DNA of 64,000 nt from Ligula intestinalis (taxonomy: Eukaryota > Platyhelminthes > Cestoda > Diphyllobothriidea > Diphyllobothriidae): positions 6,129,987 through 6,193,986 of the forward strand of contig JAYGXS010000005.1 in assembly GCA_036362985.1 (NCBI GenBank), in the 5' to 3' direction. Shown piece by piece: positions 1-11,779 of this stretch (the first letter of the stretch is position 1; every line of letters begins with the position of its first letter). A program made the position numbers and the translations under genes. The notes under the pieces are model-generated. The model saw only the letters and a list, made by a program, of their open reading frames with translations. It made no database searches and was not told where the DNA came from.

Positions 1-1561
1 CCCCCATGCATCTGCCCTCTGATCAAACCCACAACCTAACCCAATTACCCCCCCCCTACCCTCCCAGGACGCACAAACCTCTAAACGCCGACCTCGCCAT
101 GCGGGCGACGCGTAAACGATGAATTGTAATTAGACTACACTATTTAACCCTGTCCATCTGTATAGTTTTAATTACCTCGCAAATGTTCTGGCCTGACGAT
201 GATTTGCTGAAAACATATGTTTGCCAATCTTGACTTCTAAACTAGCAGTAAGTAAGAAATTTACTTAAATGTCTTGGTTTATTTATAGCAGGCTTTTTCG
301 TTAGGAAATATTCAGATTATTTAAAAAATTTCTGGATTGCAGAGGAATATTCAATCCATTTTTAAAGGTGACTATGAAGTTATGTTGGGACTTTGACGGC
401 ACTGCACTTTTCTTCCAGATTCGCCTCTCAGCAAACGTGTGTTATTGCGTGCTAGGATAACAGCAATAATTACTTATTCTTAATGCTATAAATGTCTGCA
501 GAAGTGCACACAACCGTCCATTCGTGGCATCAGTAGCTAGATGAAAAGCGAAAAGTACAACAAACCTAGAATGTGGGCGTCGGTGACAGGCAATGAACTT
601 TAAACCAATTGGCCACTGAGTCAATGTACTTACTGCCAAAATAAGCTAAGTTCTCAAAATAGTATGCGCTCAGGCACGCTCGCCAGTTCAAGCGTCGCAA
701 CCGACCACGTTCAGCACAGGTTGCACGGAGTCTGCCCAACATCAGTTGATTTTATGCTAATGCTTGCTAGTTAGAGGCGGAGGTCTCACGTTTGAATTAT
801 GTCCTTTTGAAGACAGTCATGCATTGCTTCTGCCAAACCCTCTTCTTTTTTCGTCCGTCATGCTCTGATGGCAAGAAAAGATAACAGAGACAGGAAATGG
901 GCACGGGATGAGCTGAATCTGTGCACACTTCTAACTAAGTTATGCTCCCGTTTTGACACAATGTGCTTACAAAAGAGCTGACCTTGGAAGGTCAAACGCT
1001 GAACACAGATTCCCCGACTAAGCATATGCATTTCAATATTCTTATGCATAAGAGAGCGAAGAGAATGTCGGGGTGACCGGGCCCGGATGTAGGATTTGCC
1101 CTGCACTATGCATAAATAAAAGCCTTTTTTGGAATTGAAAGAACGCAATCATAATTTTTAAGCTTGGCTTGGCTTGGAGGAAATAACCTGGTCTCATTCG
1201 GGATGAAGGACCAGGTCAAAATGGTTCCCTGTGACAGTGTTAATCACAGATCATGGGAATGAGTGTCTGTCCTTTCGTACAGTAAGTGTTTTGCATTTCA
1301 TGTCAGGGGTCAGTCACTGTAAAGGGGCTTAGTGTTGAGGATCAGCTCGAGTTTCTCATTAAGATTACACTAAGAGGTTGAAAAAGGATATATCATCTAC
1401 CTTGTTCTTTTATCACATGTAGAAATGCAGTAAGTGCAGTTATAATATGTCCACTCGTGTCCTAAACATTCAGAAAAAAGTTAACTTCAATTCTTGGCTT
1501 GCTATCTCAGTATGTGAATTGCAAGCGTTAACACCCCCTCCCTCTCGAATGAAGCCCTAAA
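1..1561. other. Non-coding stretch, no gene recognised
   Basis: AT-rich DNA with scattered stops in all frames. Only short open frames of 60-100 codons occur and none shows a recognisable motif. The first 60 bases are C-rich. I see no terminal repeat or tRNA-like box here. Confidence 0.6.
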
Positions 1562-3095
1562 CAGTAGTCACCAATGACCATGCAACGCTAATAATGATAT
1601 TTGGCTGGACACTTAAGCATATATTTTAAAACACTTTTGTGATTTACTGCGTTCATTCAATTCTGTAAAAGCTTTTTCATCAGGAAAATCAGCGTTTTGT
1701 TAGGTTTATTAAGAGACATGGACATTTTTTGGCGGCAATGAGAGAAATCTCATATCGAAGGAATTTTCTATGCTATTACGAAAGAGAGAACCAAACTCTA
1801 CTTGAATGTTGATGATACTAAGAAGAACTGCAAAATAAGTAAAAAGGTATAGAAACTATCCCTTCCAGAACTGAAAAAAGTTTATCCGAAATTGTTCAGA
1901 TTAAAGTGAAGCCAACTTAAAGGGACTTACTTTGTTTGCAGTAATATTGACGTTTCGCTTTTCAAGAATTATGTTTAGCTATTCTGTGAAGTTTTTTGCA
2001 CAAAAAGCAATGAGAGAAGAGTATTTGTTTCAATGCACAAATGAACCTCGAATGTTCTGAAATAAAAAACAAATGTCTAACATGTTCTTCCTTATTTAGG
2101 ACAATGAAGCCGATATTGGATCTAAGTCATGAAGAAATACAGTTTTTTCCTACTTTACATTCCCTTTTTGCCTTATTTAGAAACGGAACAGACAAAAAAA
2201 TAATAAAAATTTCAAAAAATGGCAATGTTTGTGGAAAGTTTTTTTAATTTGCCTGTTTATAAATGAATGTGGAATCTACTCATTATGAAGAGAAAAGAAA
2301 GTTCTATCATCCTCAGTCAAATTGAATCGTTAATCTTCAGGAAAATTTAATAAATTCTCAAAAGTATCAAATTTTATTGTAACAGTACGTTGGAAAAAGT
2401 AAATATACGCAGAAGTTCGACAGTCGAATATCTAATTAAAGCAATTTCTAAGAGGTAATTTTTTATTGCCAGTTTTTTTTATTAATCTTAGAAATAGTAG
2501 TTTAACAACTCTATTGCGGATAAGATTTACACTCGACAGTGTGTTTTGTTGTTTTGAGGCATTTCTGTATATCAAAAATGTTGCCATCTTCAGTAAAACT
2601 AATGTTGGAAAATACTTTATTTTGGTAACTGTTCTTCGTATCTGTCTTATTGAAAATGTTTTGGTTTAAACGTTGAACAAATGCAGAATTTGTAAATTTA
2701 TCAAAGAAGATAGTAAAAAATGGGAAAATAATGGCACACTTTTTTGATGACATACAATAAATAGTTATCCAGTAAGGCTTAAGTTAACAGATTATCTTGA
2801 ATCAAAATAATTTCTTTCTATACATAGAAAATGATTGCTTCAAATTTATAATATTACACGTTATCTTAGTTTATTGTTCTAATTTATAGCACTATTTACT
2901 TCTTCAAAATCACGGGATTATTGAGAAAATTTTATTTTTCTTTACCAACACTTAGTAATTCCTTTAGTTCCTTGAAGTACTAATATGCAGTTCATTATTA
3001 TTTCTAAATCTTCCTTAATGCATTCACATTTGTATTCAAGCAATGATCAAACTTCTACAAACTTATGACAATTGCATAGTCTGCGGCAACTACTG
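1562..3095 (+). mobile_element. Tc1/mariner-like non-autonomous element, copy A
   Basis: The left end begins CAGTAGTCACC and the right end closes with its complement (GGCAACTACTG), giving imperfect terminal inverted repeats that continue into ATGCAA. The interior aligns by eye with the transposase-bearing copy at 7346-9214: both have the CACTTAAGCATATATTT block, the TTAAGAGA(A/C)ATGGACAT block and a CTGTTAAG/CTGTGAAG-TTTTGTGC/TTTTTTGC block. It also matches the copy at 40954-42517, with a shared AAGTCATGAAGAAATA segment. No transposase motif (DNAPAH, SPDLNP) is visible, so this looks like a deletion derivative moved in trans. The short open frame at 2041-2247 has no family signature. Confidence 0.75.
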
Positions 3096-3097
3096 AA

Positions 3098-4046
3098 CAG
3101 TAATTGCCAAAAACATGCAACTTGCCGACATATGTGCGAGATTGATACACTTTCAAGTATCTGCATTGACACAGGTTGTTATACTGATTATAGTAAAGTA
3201 TATTCTGAAGTTATTTCATTCATGATAAGATGCGTGTATTTTGATAGGCTTTGCTCAGACCACCAGCAAAACACATTTATCGTAAAAACTGGCTATTTAT
3301 GTAGCATGCCTTTTTATCATTCATGTTGACTACCTTTATAAATTCAAGTATGTTTTTCGGAAAGCATGCACGAAAAAATTATTTCTTGTACGTGTTTAAT
3401 AGCAAATTATGTCTTTCCATAATGTTATACTGAAATAAAGTTAAGCTTTCGGTTTAAAAAAGTTATTTATTATGAGCTTCTTATAATTTTGAGGTGTTTG
3501 TTCATAATACATCGTACCCGTCAAATTATTCATGCTGCCTTTACTGCATAAAACGTATTCCACATTTATTGCAATACGTTATGAAAAGTATGCGACCTCT
3601 TCCTCAAACTGTAGGCGAAAACGAAATTTTGCTTAAAGAGGCCGTACAAAGTGCGCAGTTTTCAATCCCTGAATTCGAGTGTGGCAGTCAGTAGGAAGAT
3701 ACCCTTTCTTTGATTATAATTTTACAGAAGGCATTATTTTCTATCAAACAAGTACAAGAAATAATTTTATCGTGCATGTTATCCATAAAATATATTTAAA
3801 TTTACAAAGGAAGACAAAATAAATGATAAAAAAGCCTACTACTTAAGTAGTTACCTTGCACAATGCATCCGTTTTGCTAGTGGTCAGAATGAAGCTCGTT
3901 CAAAAGCCCGCACCTTATTTTGACTGAAATAAATTTAGAACATGCCACAAGATAATCAATATAACAACCCGAGTCAATACCGAATAGCGAAAGAATATCA
4001 ATCTTTCGCATATGTCAGCACATTGCATGATTTTCGGCAACTACTG
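3098..4046. mobile_element. Fold-back element with long inverted arms, copy B
   Basis: The left terminus CAGTAATTGCC and right terminus GGCAACTACTG open arms of roughly 350 bp each (about 3098-3450 and 3700-4046) that are imperfect reverse complements. Both arms share ATGCAA near the tip, then an ACATATGYG...AGATTGAT block and an inner ATAGCAAAT/ATCAAACAAG block. The centre (about 3450-3700) is unique. The termini match those of the Tc1-like copy A, whose right end lies only 2 bp upstream. It is probably a fold-back or MITE-type derivative of the same family; related arms recur at 16193, 25732 and 38720. Confidence 0.65.
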
Positions 4047-5330
4047 TATGTGTAGAGCTGGGGACTATGTCGTGTAGAGCATATGCAGCTCGGCAATCCG
4101 TTACGGCCCCCTAACCTTGCGTTTGGTCCTGCAAATTTTATTGCCACCTGACCAAGTCCGATGTGGGGGGTGGTGCATAAAGCAAGTGTCCCTCTCATTG
4201 TAATCACATTCGCCTGCGTTTTACGACCAAAACATCCTCATGTGACGGACTTGACCCAATTGCTTGCGGCCGTCCGGCTTTTATCATTTACAGCCAATCG
4301 GATTAAGGTTAACAAACAATTTTATCTAGACTAATGTCTGCAAACTGAAGAGGTTAAAGCGGTGAAAGACAGGAAAAATGGCTACAGAGCGGTACACTCA
4401 TAGCTGTCAAATGAGGATACCCAGGATGAAGTCCTTTCCTGAAATCCTTTACTAGCGGTTGTGTAAATTCTGCAGGTATTACCATGCTTAATTTGAAAAT
4501 TCGACTTGGCAAACATGTGTTTTCGGCAACTTTGACAGGATGGTATATTTGCATGTATGCACACTTGCAGGATTTCGGTCGTTCTCTTCTCCTATAGCCA
4601 TTAGACATAAAAGGATAAGGAACAGCCTGTTGCTGCTATAAAGTACATTTTCGTTGCCATCTCCAAAGGGCTTCCATATTCCCTGTCTTGAATGCGAATC
4701 GCGATCCCCAGTTTGACCTTCATTAAAATCTTCAAAAAAGCAATCCTTGAGTTTTAGAACAGTCCTCCCTACTTATCCCTGCAACCAATGAATTGGCTTT
4801 CGGCCCAGTTTTCGAAATGCCATTTTTGCCATGATCCAGAAAGTGAAAGTCGTACTTGTAAAAAATCATTTTTTAAAGTTGGGGTGAATGGGTTAGGCAA
4901 ACATTGCTGTTGCCTACATTTGCATGAAAGCGCACATGCAATTCTTGGTATAAATTGAAAATTTAGGAAGCCACTTCGCTAATGAGTGTCTGCGAAGGAC
5001 ACCTCGGTCACTAATGAACAGTCTTCGAAAAACATTTGCAAGAGTTTGAAAATGTATTCCTTGGGCGAACATATGCCAGTAAGAGCCGATTGCAACGAAA
5101 AATGGTCGTCGTATGAGAGGGCAAAACGGGCAATCTTCAGGTTTTGAAACTACTTGTCATGCTAGCTCACGCAAAGTCAGACGATCGACATGTCAGTGGT
5201 GGATAAATTTAAGACAACAAGTTCAGTAAAAATCATATCAATTGACATTAGCACCCTAGCAGTAGCAAAATCTGCCAGAACTGTACGACAGTGCGTAGTT
5301 TAGTATGAAAATTTAAGTGTTCCACCTTCA
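4047..5330. other. Non-coding stretch, no gene recognised
   Basis: No coding motif, tRNA box or terminal repeat is seen. The overlapping short minus frames near 4354-4608 encode no recognisable domain. Confidence 0.55.
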
Positions 5331-5500
5331 TTTATAAGTTACTTTTTGAATGGTTGTTCAAAACGGTATGAACGATATAAACTGGAAAATCGGCAGCCCA
5401 AGAAGTATAATTTGGTGGATTAAGTTCTTTGGGAAAATGTTGTTTATTGAGTGAATTTTCGACACAGGCTCACTAGATCGTCATCAGACGGATGGGAATC
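5331..5500 (-). mobile_element. Penelope-like element 3' end (pseudo-LTR fragment)
   Basis: On the minus strand the segment reads CTGATGA (5487-5481), 20 nt, GAAA (5460-5457), then a CAATAAAC tract, a CCCAAAGAACTT block and TTCTTGGGCTGC. The same order occurs in the Penelope end repeats at 54597-54720 and 62042-62150, so this is the same subfamily. The CTGATGA...GAAA pair resembles a hammerhead ribozyme core, which is known from Penelope pseudo-LTRs. I could not confidently recognise coding sequence upstream on the minus strand (5500-5950). Confidence 0.65.
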
Positions 5501-7345
5501 GTACGAAACAGGTAATCCAAAGTAATGGCTAACAGAGACTTATACAGTGATTCAAAGCATTATCAAGTGGGCAAAAACGGTCTGATATTACAATTTTGTT
5601 TCACAAGACTCCACATTATACACATTTTTCAAATTTTCTAAAGATTGCAAAATCAACTCATTCACACATTTGCAGCAACGTACAATCCAAAATGGTAAAA
5701 GAGCATTTGCTGTCGTTTGCTCCATAGCCTGATTGCCTGCTCATCTCCTGAACACTGTGAACACATAACCGGAAAGCCTACACTTATATAGTTTTTGTTT
5801 TTCCAATGTATCCGTCAACAGCGTCAACCACGTCCCTTGCAAATCTTTCGATATTAACGATACACTATGTAGAACTATGCATCCGAATGTCAGAATCGTG
5901 CACCCAGTTCGTGAAAAGAGCATCAAAAATCAGATTGATTCATGTAATTTTGCCGCCTTACTTTTAATCTATTATGTTTACTTATGTCCTTTACTTTGAA
6001 CACAGAAGACACAAAAAGGCTCCTTGAGCCAACAAAGTATTCAAAATACTAACATTATTTTGTTGAAAACAAATTTGCGGTTGCGCCTAAAGGAACCTCT
6101 CACGTTTGTGTCCTGTAGACAAGCGAAAATAGCAGTATCTTTCGATGACTGTAGTTCTCTTACATAAATCATGAGCAATCCTGAATATCCGTCCTCAGCG
6201 AAAGCCCAAAACGGTTCATTCTAAAATAAGCATGTATACGCGAACCAAATTAGATTAATAACAATGAAAAGCTGTATAATGACCCTGATTTTCAATATGA
6301 TAGTGATACAAGTAGCAAACTTACTCAACATAGTATTGAACTGCATGAGAAAAGTACACGTTAATTTAGTTCTTGGCTCATACCTTCGCATTTTTACCAC
6401 ATTGCGGCAGCTTGTCTAGTGAACTGTTTAATCTAACGTCCGGCAAACTCAACAGATGTGCTTGCCTATGGATAGACAACTTCGGTTTAAAACTGCAGAC
6501 TTTTGTCTCTACCAAAACATTAATTTTTAATCACATAAGCGGTATCCCTTAAAATCTCCAGAGAAAATACAATGTCAACTGCTTGTTTGACTACACGTTT
6601 CACTCATTATGTTCCCTGCCTTCTGAACTCATGTTGAGGTTAGCTGCCGTTTCACATCTCCATTTAAACAGAAGTATTTGCCATGGTGAATCATTTACGT
6701 TAGGAATTTGCGATGGTTGCTCACGGTTTACCCGCATAACGGCCTTCTGTCTCTATTTCGCTCACATTCAGCGTGCCAAATTGTCAACTTTTAGGACTGT
6801 TTTTTAGTCAAATAGTCGATTTTAAACTGGTAAACTATGATAAAATGACGATCGATGTGCTTTATCCTAAAGTGTCAACCCAGATCCTGAAACATGTTTT
6901 GCCTAGAATGCATCGATTACGTGAGACTTTAAGGTTAATTATCGCACAGTGAGATGCTAGGACAGTTCAGTTCCATCATGATGCCGCCGTTAACCCAGTG
7001 TTTTTAACCAATTTTAGAAACAATAGTCTCGAATACATTTTAACAAAATTATTTTGATAGTACCTATGCCATCTTAATGCTTTCCTTTTTATAGAATAAG
7101 GAAAAACTTTTGTCAAAAACATTTGTTTTTCTACTAACTTGATAGAAAATTATCCCTAATTCAATTCAATTACCACAAGAGTTCTCTAGCAGTCTGATAA
7201 AAGCGTTTTATTATGAGGCAACGCATCCGGTTGTCTGTTACTATTGCTTAAAAATGTAAATTTTGGTCCGCTGCCACTGCGCAATGTAATATGTTATCAG
7301 CAATATTTCCATAGAGAAGTAAATTATGGTATTGAAAGGAATTAA
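5501..7345. other. Non-coding stretch with a partial dispersed-repeat copy
   Basis: Most of this stretch has no recognisable content. Between about 6580 and 6920 it resembles the dispersed repeat at 16930-17310 and 27500-27840, including a shared GTCAACC(C/T)AGATCCTGAAAC block, and reads as a diverged partial copy. The minus frame at 5741-5926 ends near a possible but unconvincing relic of the Penelope endonuclease. Confidence 0.5.
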
Positions 7346-7755
7346 CAGTAGCCGCCAAAGACAATGCATTTTTCATGATGCAATTTGGCTAGGCACTTAA
7401 GCATATATTTGAAAATACTATTGTGATTAACTGACTTCATTCAATTCCACAAAAGATTTTCGGTAGGAAAATCACCGTTTGAGTTAGGTATATTAAGAGA
7501 AATGGACATTTATGTTCGCGGAAATGAGAGTAGTCTTGTATCAAAAGAATTTCCTATACTATTACGCATGACAGAACCAAACTTTTTATTCATGCGTATT
7601 TCACTCAGAAGGAACTCCAAGATATGTGAAAAGGGTATGGAACATATCACTGCCAGAACCGGAAAATGTTTTCTGAAATTTTTTAGATGGAAATGAGTTT
7701 AGGTTGAAAGAATCGCATTTATTTTTGGATACAAGGAAAAATTCTACTTTTTAAT

Positions 7756-8905
7756 ATGTATTCTGCTATTCTGTTAAGTTTTGTGCCACAAAATGCATTT
7801 AAAAATTGGTACGACAAAGTTGTTTTACCGCGTGATATATGTCCTTTTTTGGTGTTGGGCTGTGCATTCGGGATGTCAAAAGATTATATAAGTGAAGCTG
7901 ATTTTGACCGCTTACGAAATATGGCAGCCAAATGGATGGTGCATAATTGATTAGCTAATATGTTTGGTATTAGTAAAGCCACTGTACTCCAAATTATTAA
8001 TCATAAAATAATGCCTTGTAGGAAAAAAATCCTGGAGCAAAACGTTCTCCAGTAAAACAAGAAGACGATGTTAGTCGTCGAACATTAAAAATCTACCATT
8101 ACATGTCCATTACCGCTATTAACAGGGAAGATTTTTTAATTTTTTCTCAGACCCTAGTTAGAAGGAGAATGCGGGAATTTAGCCTTCATCAGAAGATGAC
8201 TACGGTTAAGCCATTTAAGTAGGAAATCTATTAAGGAACGTTTCTGATGTGTACAGGAATACATAAGCAACAGAATTTCATTTTGGAAAAGTATTTCCTT
8301 CTGTGATGAAACACTGTTTTTAAACAAGTACACAAAGTTGGCACATACGGTCATATGCTAAAAGAACTTTCCAAAAGAACAGACTGCTTCAATATCAACC
8401 TTCAAGAACTGTCGACGCTTCATGGTGTTTATGGCGATCAGGTTCAATGATTGACCAACCTGACAGTCGACGGAAGAGAACATAAACAGCTTCGTCTATT
8501 TCAACTTTGTCAAAGATGTATTTGGTTAGAATGACATTCACAGGCATCAAATGGATACTATTCTTTTACCAGACAATGCCCCTGCTCACCGATCGAAGGA
8601 GGTATGATTTTAATTAACCTTATGACAATAATCTAATTTTGCAAGACTAAAGCCAGCCTTTCTGCATGCGGCCTGCAAAACATTTTCATCCCGCTTATAG
8701 TCCCGACCTCAATCCATTTGAAAATATATTCACCTTAATCAAGCGAAATGGGCACAAGCCTCTGACATACTTTTTAATGGAAAATAAATTGGCGTTCGTT
8801 CTGGATAATTTTATAGACCAAACCACAATTGAAAACACAGTTCTATCTGTGTCCTCCCGAATAACTACTCTGTTAAACGCAAAAGGACACTCAACAAAAT
8901 ATTAG
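7756..8905 (+). pseudogene. Decayed Tc1/mariner-family transposase
   Basis: Fragments in successive frames follow the order expected for a Tc1-type transposase. A helix-turn-helix-like stretch (FGISKATVLQII, about 7963-7998) is followed by a second DNA-binding segment containing TLVRRRMREFSLH (about 8150-8190). The first catalytic block is FWKSISFCDETLF, with the candidate Asp codon at 8305-8307. The second block is LPDNAPAH, with Asp at 8572-8574. The third region is AYSPDLNPFENIF, from about 8693. In-frame stops occur at 7948, 8218, 8368 and 8527 among others, and frames shift near 8025 and 8220, so it cannot encode an active enzyme. The DNAPAH and SPDLNP blocks are separated by a candidate short intron. 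Cut-and-paste transposition at TA sites is the known function of the family. Confidence 0.85.
8602..8656 (+). other. Candidate 55-nt intron in the transposase relic
   Basis: The frame carrying DNAPAH hits a stop straight after RSKE. The frame carrying SPDLNP begins about 60 nt later with a different phase. Removing a segment that starts GTATGA (8602) and ends CCAG (8656) joins the two in the same phase. The segment obeys GT-AG and contains several in-frame stops. Simple frameshift decay is the alternative, since this gene has other frameshifts. Confidence 0.4.
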
Positions 8906-9424
8906 TATGTTACCGTTTTATTACTTTTCCTCATCTTGTCTTTTTTTTCTTTTTTCTTACACTTTTGTCACTTATAAACCGACTTTTTATCTCCGATCTG
9001 ACTTACCGCCTTTTTTTGGATTTGGCAGTTTTCGGTAAAAAATATTAGACCTTAGATACTAAATGATACTTCATGTATCGAAATATGCCTCCTTTTAAGG
9101 ATTTGTTTTTCCTTTCACGCATTATGACTTGCGGGTCCGTTAGGTTAATGCATTGCAAGCTACAACGGTTTTCATACAGACTTGACGTAAGTGCATGATC
9201 AACGGCGACTACTGTACATTAAATGTAGTTTCCAAAAAACCAAAAACGTTGCCTTTTTTGGATTATAAAATTTAAAGAAAATCTAAGTTTTCACTAGATA
9301 AATATGAACAAAAATTAATTTTTACTTGTTTTAACATGAATATATTTCAAGTTTTGCAGGTGGTTGGACAGAGGCAGTTTTGAAAGCTGACATCCTAACC
9401 TATCCGGAACAGGGACATGCAACC

Positions 9425-9680
9425 ACTAAATCAGGAGTGTTAATGTCCTGACGTTTTGAATTCCGTCAGTATTTTAATCATAGGTAACGGTTAATTTTCT
9501 GAGTCGTACGGAGAGAGGAATGAAGCATGAACAGATTGCACGGTATTTATAGTGCAATGCAATTTGTGCATGTTTCATCCCTATCAGCGCATGACTCGGA
9601 CTATTTCACCAGTACTTATGATAAAGGATTTCCAATGAAATCCGAAACGTCAGGAAAAGAAAATTCTTTTGCCAGTGGTT
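9425..9680. mobile_element. Two outward-facing Penelope 3' ends
   Basis: On the minus strand 9469-9445 reads CTGACGGAATTCAAAACGTCAGGAC. On the plus strand 9636-9655 reads GAAATCCGAAACGTCAGG. Both resemble the 3' half of the ribozyme-like motif seen at other Penelope ends, and they point away from each other. Between them is an imperfect inverted repeat (about 9510-9590). The plus half resembles the Penelope remnant whose end lies at 52642-52663, sharing CCGAAACGTCAGGAAAA and a following CTTCT block before AACTG. Confidence 0.5.
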
Positions 9681-9841
9681 GCATCTACGTCTTCTGAACT
9701 GTCTCCTGCAACTCGCATATTCACCTCTTTTGGCAGTCCTAGCCAATGCTATTTGTTTAGGAAATACGACAAATGACGTCTTTTTTTCAAACCAAATCAA
9801 GTAATATGTTCGGGTTGAAAATTAATGTAGCTTTTCTATTA

Positions 9842-10208
9842 TTCGAATAAGGAGAAGATCACAAATTGAGCAGAATGCATTGACGCTATACAATTTTGCG
9901 AACTCTTATTCATCTGCCAACGGTCATTGCCTGCTTATGTAGTAGATTTACTGTCCAATTAGAAGGGTGAAGCTTAATAGATAAATTTGGTGAGAAACAT
10001 AAGTCAAAAAATGTGGGAACCCCTCACTATACACCCATATTTTTGACTTATGTTTCTCACCCAATTTATCTCTTAAGATTCACCCTTATAATTGGACAGT
10101 TTATTTACTATATTAGCAGGCACTGACCGATGGCAGATGAATAAGAGGTCGCGAAATTGTATAACGTCAATACATTCTGCAAAATTTTTATCTTCGCCTT
10201 GTTCAAAT
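9842..10208. repeat. Long hairpin: about 175-bp inverted arms, 14-nt loop
   Basis: The left arm 9842-10017 and the right arm 10032-10208 are near-complementary along their length. Matching blocks include GAGAAACATAAGTC / GACTTATGTTTCTC, CTGTCCAATTA / TAATTGGACAG, TTATTCATCTGCCA / TGGCAGATGAATAA and CAGAATG..TTGACG / CGTCAA..CATTCTG. Mismatches are scattered singles and identity looks high (above 85 percent by eye). The loop is only about 14 nt. No transposon terminus is obvious. It could be a fold-back MITE, a palindromic duplication, or a source of hairpin RNA if transcribed. Confidence 0.85.
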
Positions 10209-11779
10209 TTCTTCACGGAAAACAATGTTCCAACCAACAGCATGCTTTCTATGGTCGTGGTAAATTTTTTGCTATAACTGGTGGAATTCACTTCTTTTTT
10301 TCATGCAAATATAACAACAAAACTAAAAAACAGTTCCGCTAAATAGATACCCCCTGATACGAGCAAATTTTAAAACTTAAATAAATGATCGAAACCAAAT
10401 AATTTAGCCTGAAGAATTTAAATTTGATTCCAATCGCTGTCAGGTCCATGAGGTTATTGTAGAATATGACAATGTTTCTTATTGTTGAAACGTACAAAAT
10501 CACCCGTAAGCATACTATTAATATGTGGGGTTGAATTATAAAAAATAAACCGATCTTTTTGAATTTCCAAATTAGTTTTTTTCTCAAATAAAGTGAAATT
10601 ATGTTTTAGTTTTATTATTTAATTTTAAGTCTATTCATATATTAAGATTCCCTTCCCAATTTGGTCAAGCCATATAATCACTGTTCGAACGGAACATGTT
10701 TTAAACGGACGTTTTTGCTATGTTGTTGTTCATAAGCTATCCTTTTTAAAATTTAATTTAGGTTGTCGTATTGTTTAAATAATCTAAATTTTGACAACAA
10801 ATAGCGCCCTAAATAGTTTATTTGAGTTACGTTCTATTTTATTATTTGTTTAGTTTTGGTTTTGTTTCAGGTTATTAGGATGTTTTTGCTTGATTCCTGT
10901 TTATCGTGTATTTAACTTTAGTTAGGTTAGTATGCTTTAGTTAAGCGTTGTTTAGTTAGTTGAGTTATATTTTCGTTTAATTTTTTATTAGCGACTTGCG
11001 GTTGCTTTCCGATTTACAATCGTTACTTATTTACGATACCTTAGTTTAATTTGTGAAAAATTATTTATCCTGTAAAATGATTGATATTTAAGTTCACGTT
11101 TAAGTTCAATTGTAGAATTTGTTTGTTGTATACTTCTTATATATTTGTTCTTAAATGAGCTACTAAAGCGTATGTTGGTTCAACATCACTTTGTTACTGT
11201 ATTTAATTTTAGTCTAGTTTTCAATTTAGCTTACCATTAACTAGTGGAATGCGTATTGTTTTCTTTACGTCACTTAAATTTATTCTCGTAAATTGGTAAT
11301 TTTTTTCTTTTTGTCGCAGAGTTGAGCAGTTGCTGACGTTTACTTGCTTGTTTTTTTCATTCATGGCAAACCATATCTGTGGCAATCATCATATTATTCC
11401 AATTACTATACCTATTATTTTTTTACTTTTTTACTTATTTTTTCTCTGTCCCGGTATGATCCCCCCATTGCTACCTATGCGGTATTAGAAGGAAATTTGG
11501 ATTTCACGAGCTCTACTGGAAGCCCAATGAAGTTTTTATCGAAATCTTTACAGATAGGAATACCACCAGTACTCACGCCACCTATAAATTGAGGCCTTGA
11601 CCAGAAAAATTGAGTTTAGTCACATTTCATCAACTCAACAGCGCATTATACCCCAATATATGCACAATGCCAGTGATGACACGAATGCCTGACTGTCTGA
11701 GCACACATTTCTTAACAAGCAATAGTATGGCCGTCGAGTGCATATGAGGCTGGGTTGAGGAACACACATCCCCTGACTA
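10209..11779. other. AT-rich stretch upstream of a Penelope relic
   Basis: Very AT-rich, with runs of TTTAGTTAG-like sequence near 10,900-11,000. The plus frame 11344-11592 may contain degraded upstream Penelope sequence but has no motif I can assign. No gene is called. Confidence 0.45.

Larger units (their letters stand above)
7346..9214 (+). mobile_element. Tc1/mariner-like transposon with transposase relic, copy C
   Basis: The left end begins CAGTAGCCGCC and the right end finishes GGCGACTACTG, the inverted counterpart. Both continue into a CATGATGCA / TGCATGATC block. Length is about 1.87 kb. The first 450 bp match the non-autonomous copy A almost block for block. The interior carries a decayed transposase (7756-8905). 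This copy ties the whole CAGTA-ended family in the window to the Tc1/mariner superfamily. TA target duplications are not clean here, which fits an old insertion. Confidence 0.8.

Noticed and set aside
5741..5926. Relic of a Penelope endonuclease upstream of the 5.4 kb pseudo-LTR
   Set aside because: One string resembling YIGKT appears in a frame full of stops. Other blocks of the domain are absent.
11344..11592. N-terminal part of the Penelope ORF
   Set aside because: The position is right but I cannot see conserved blocks and several stops separate it from YGLPK, so it was not included in the pseudogene.
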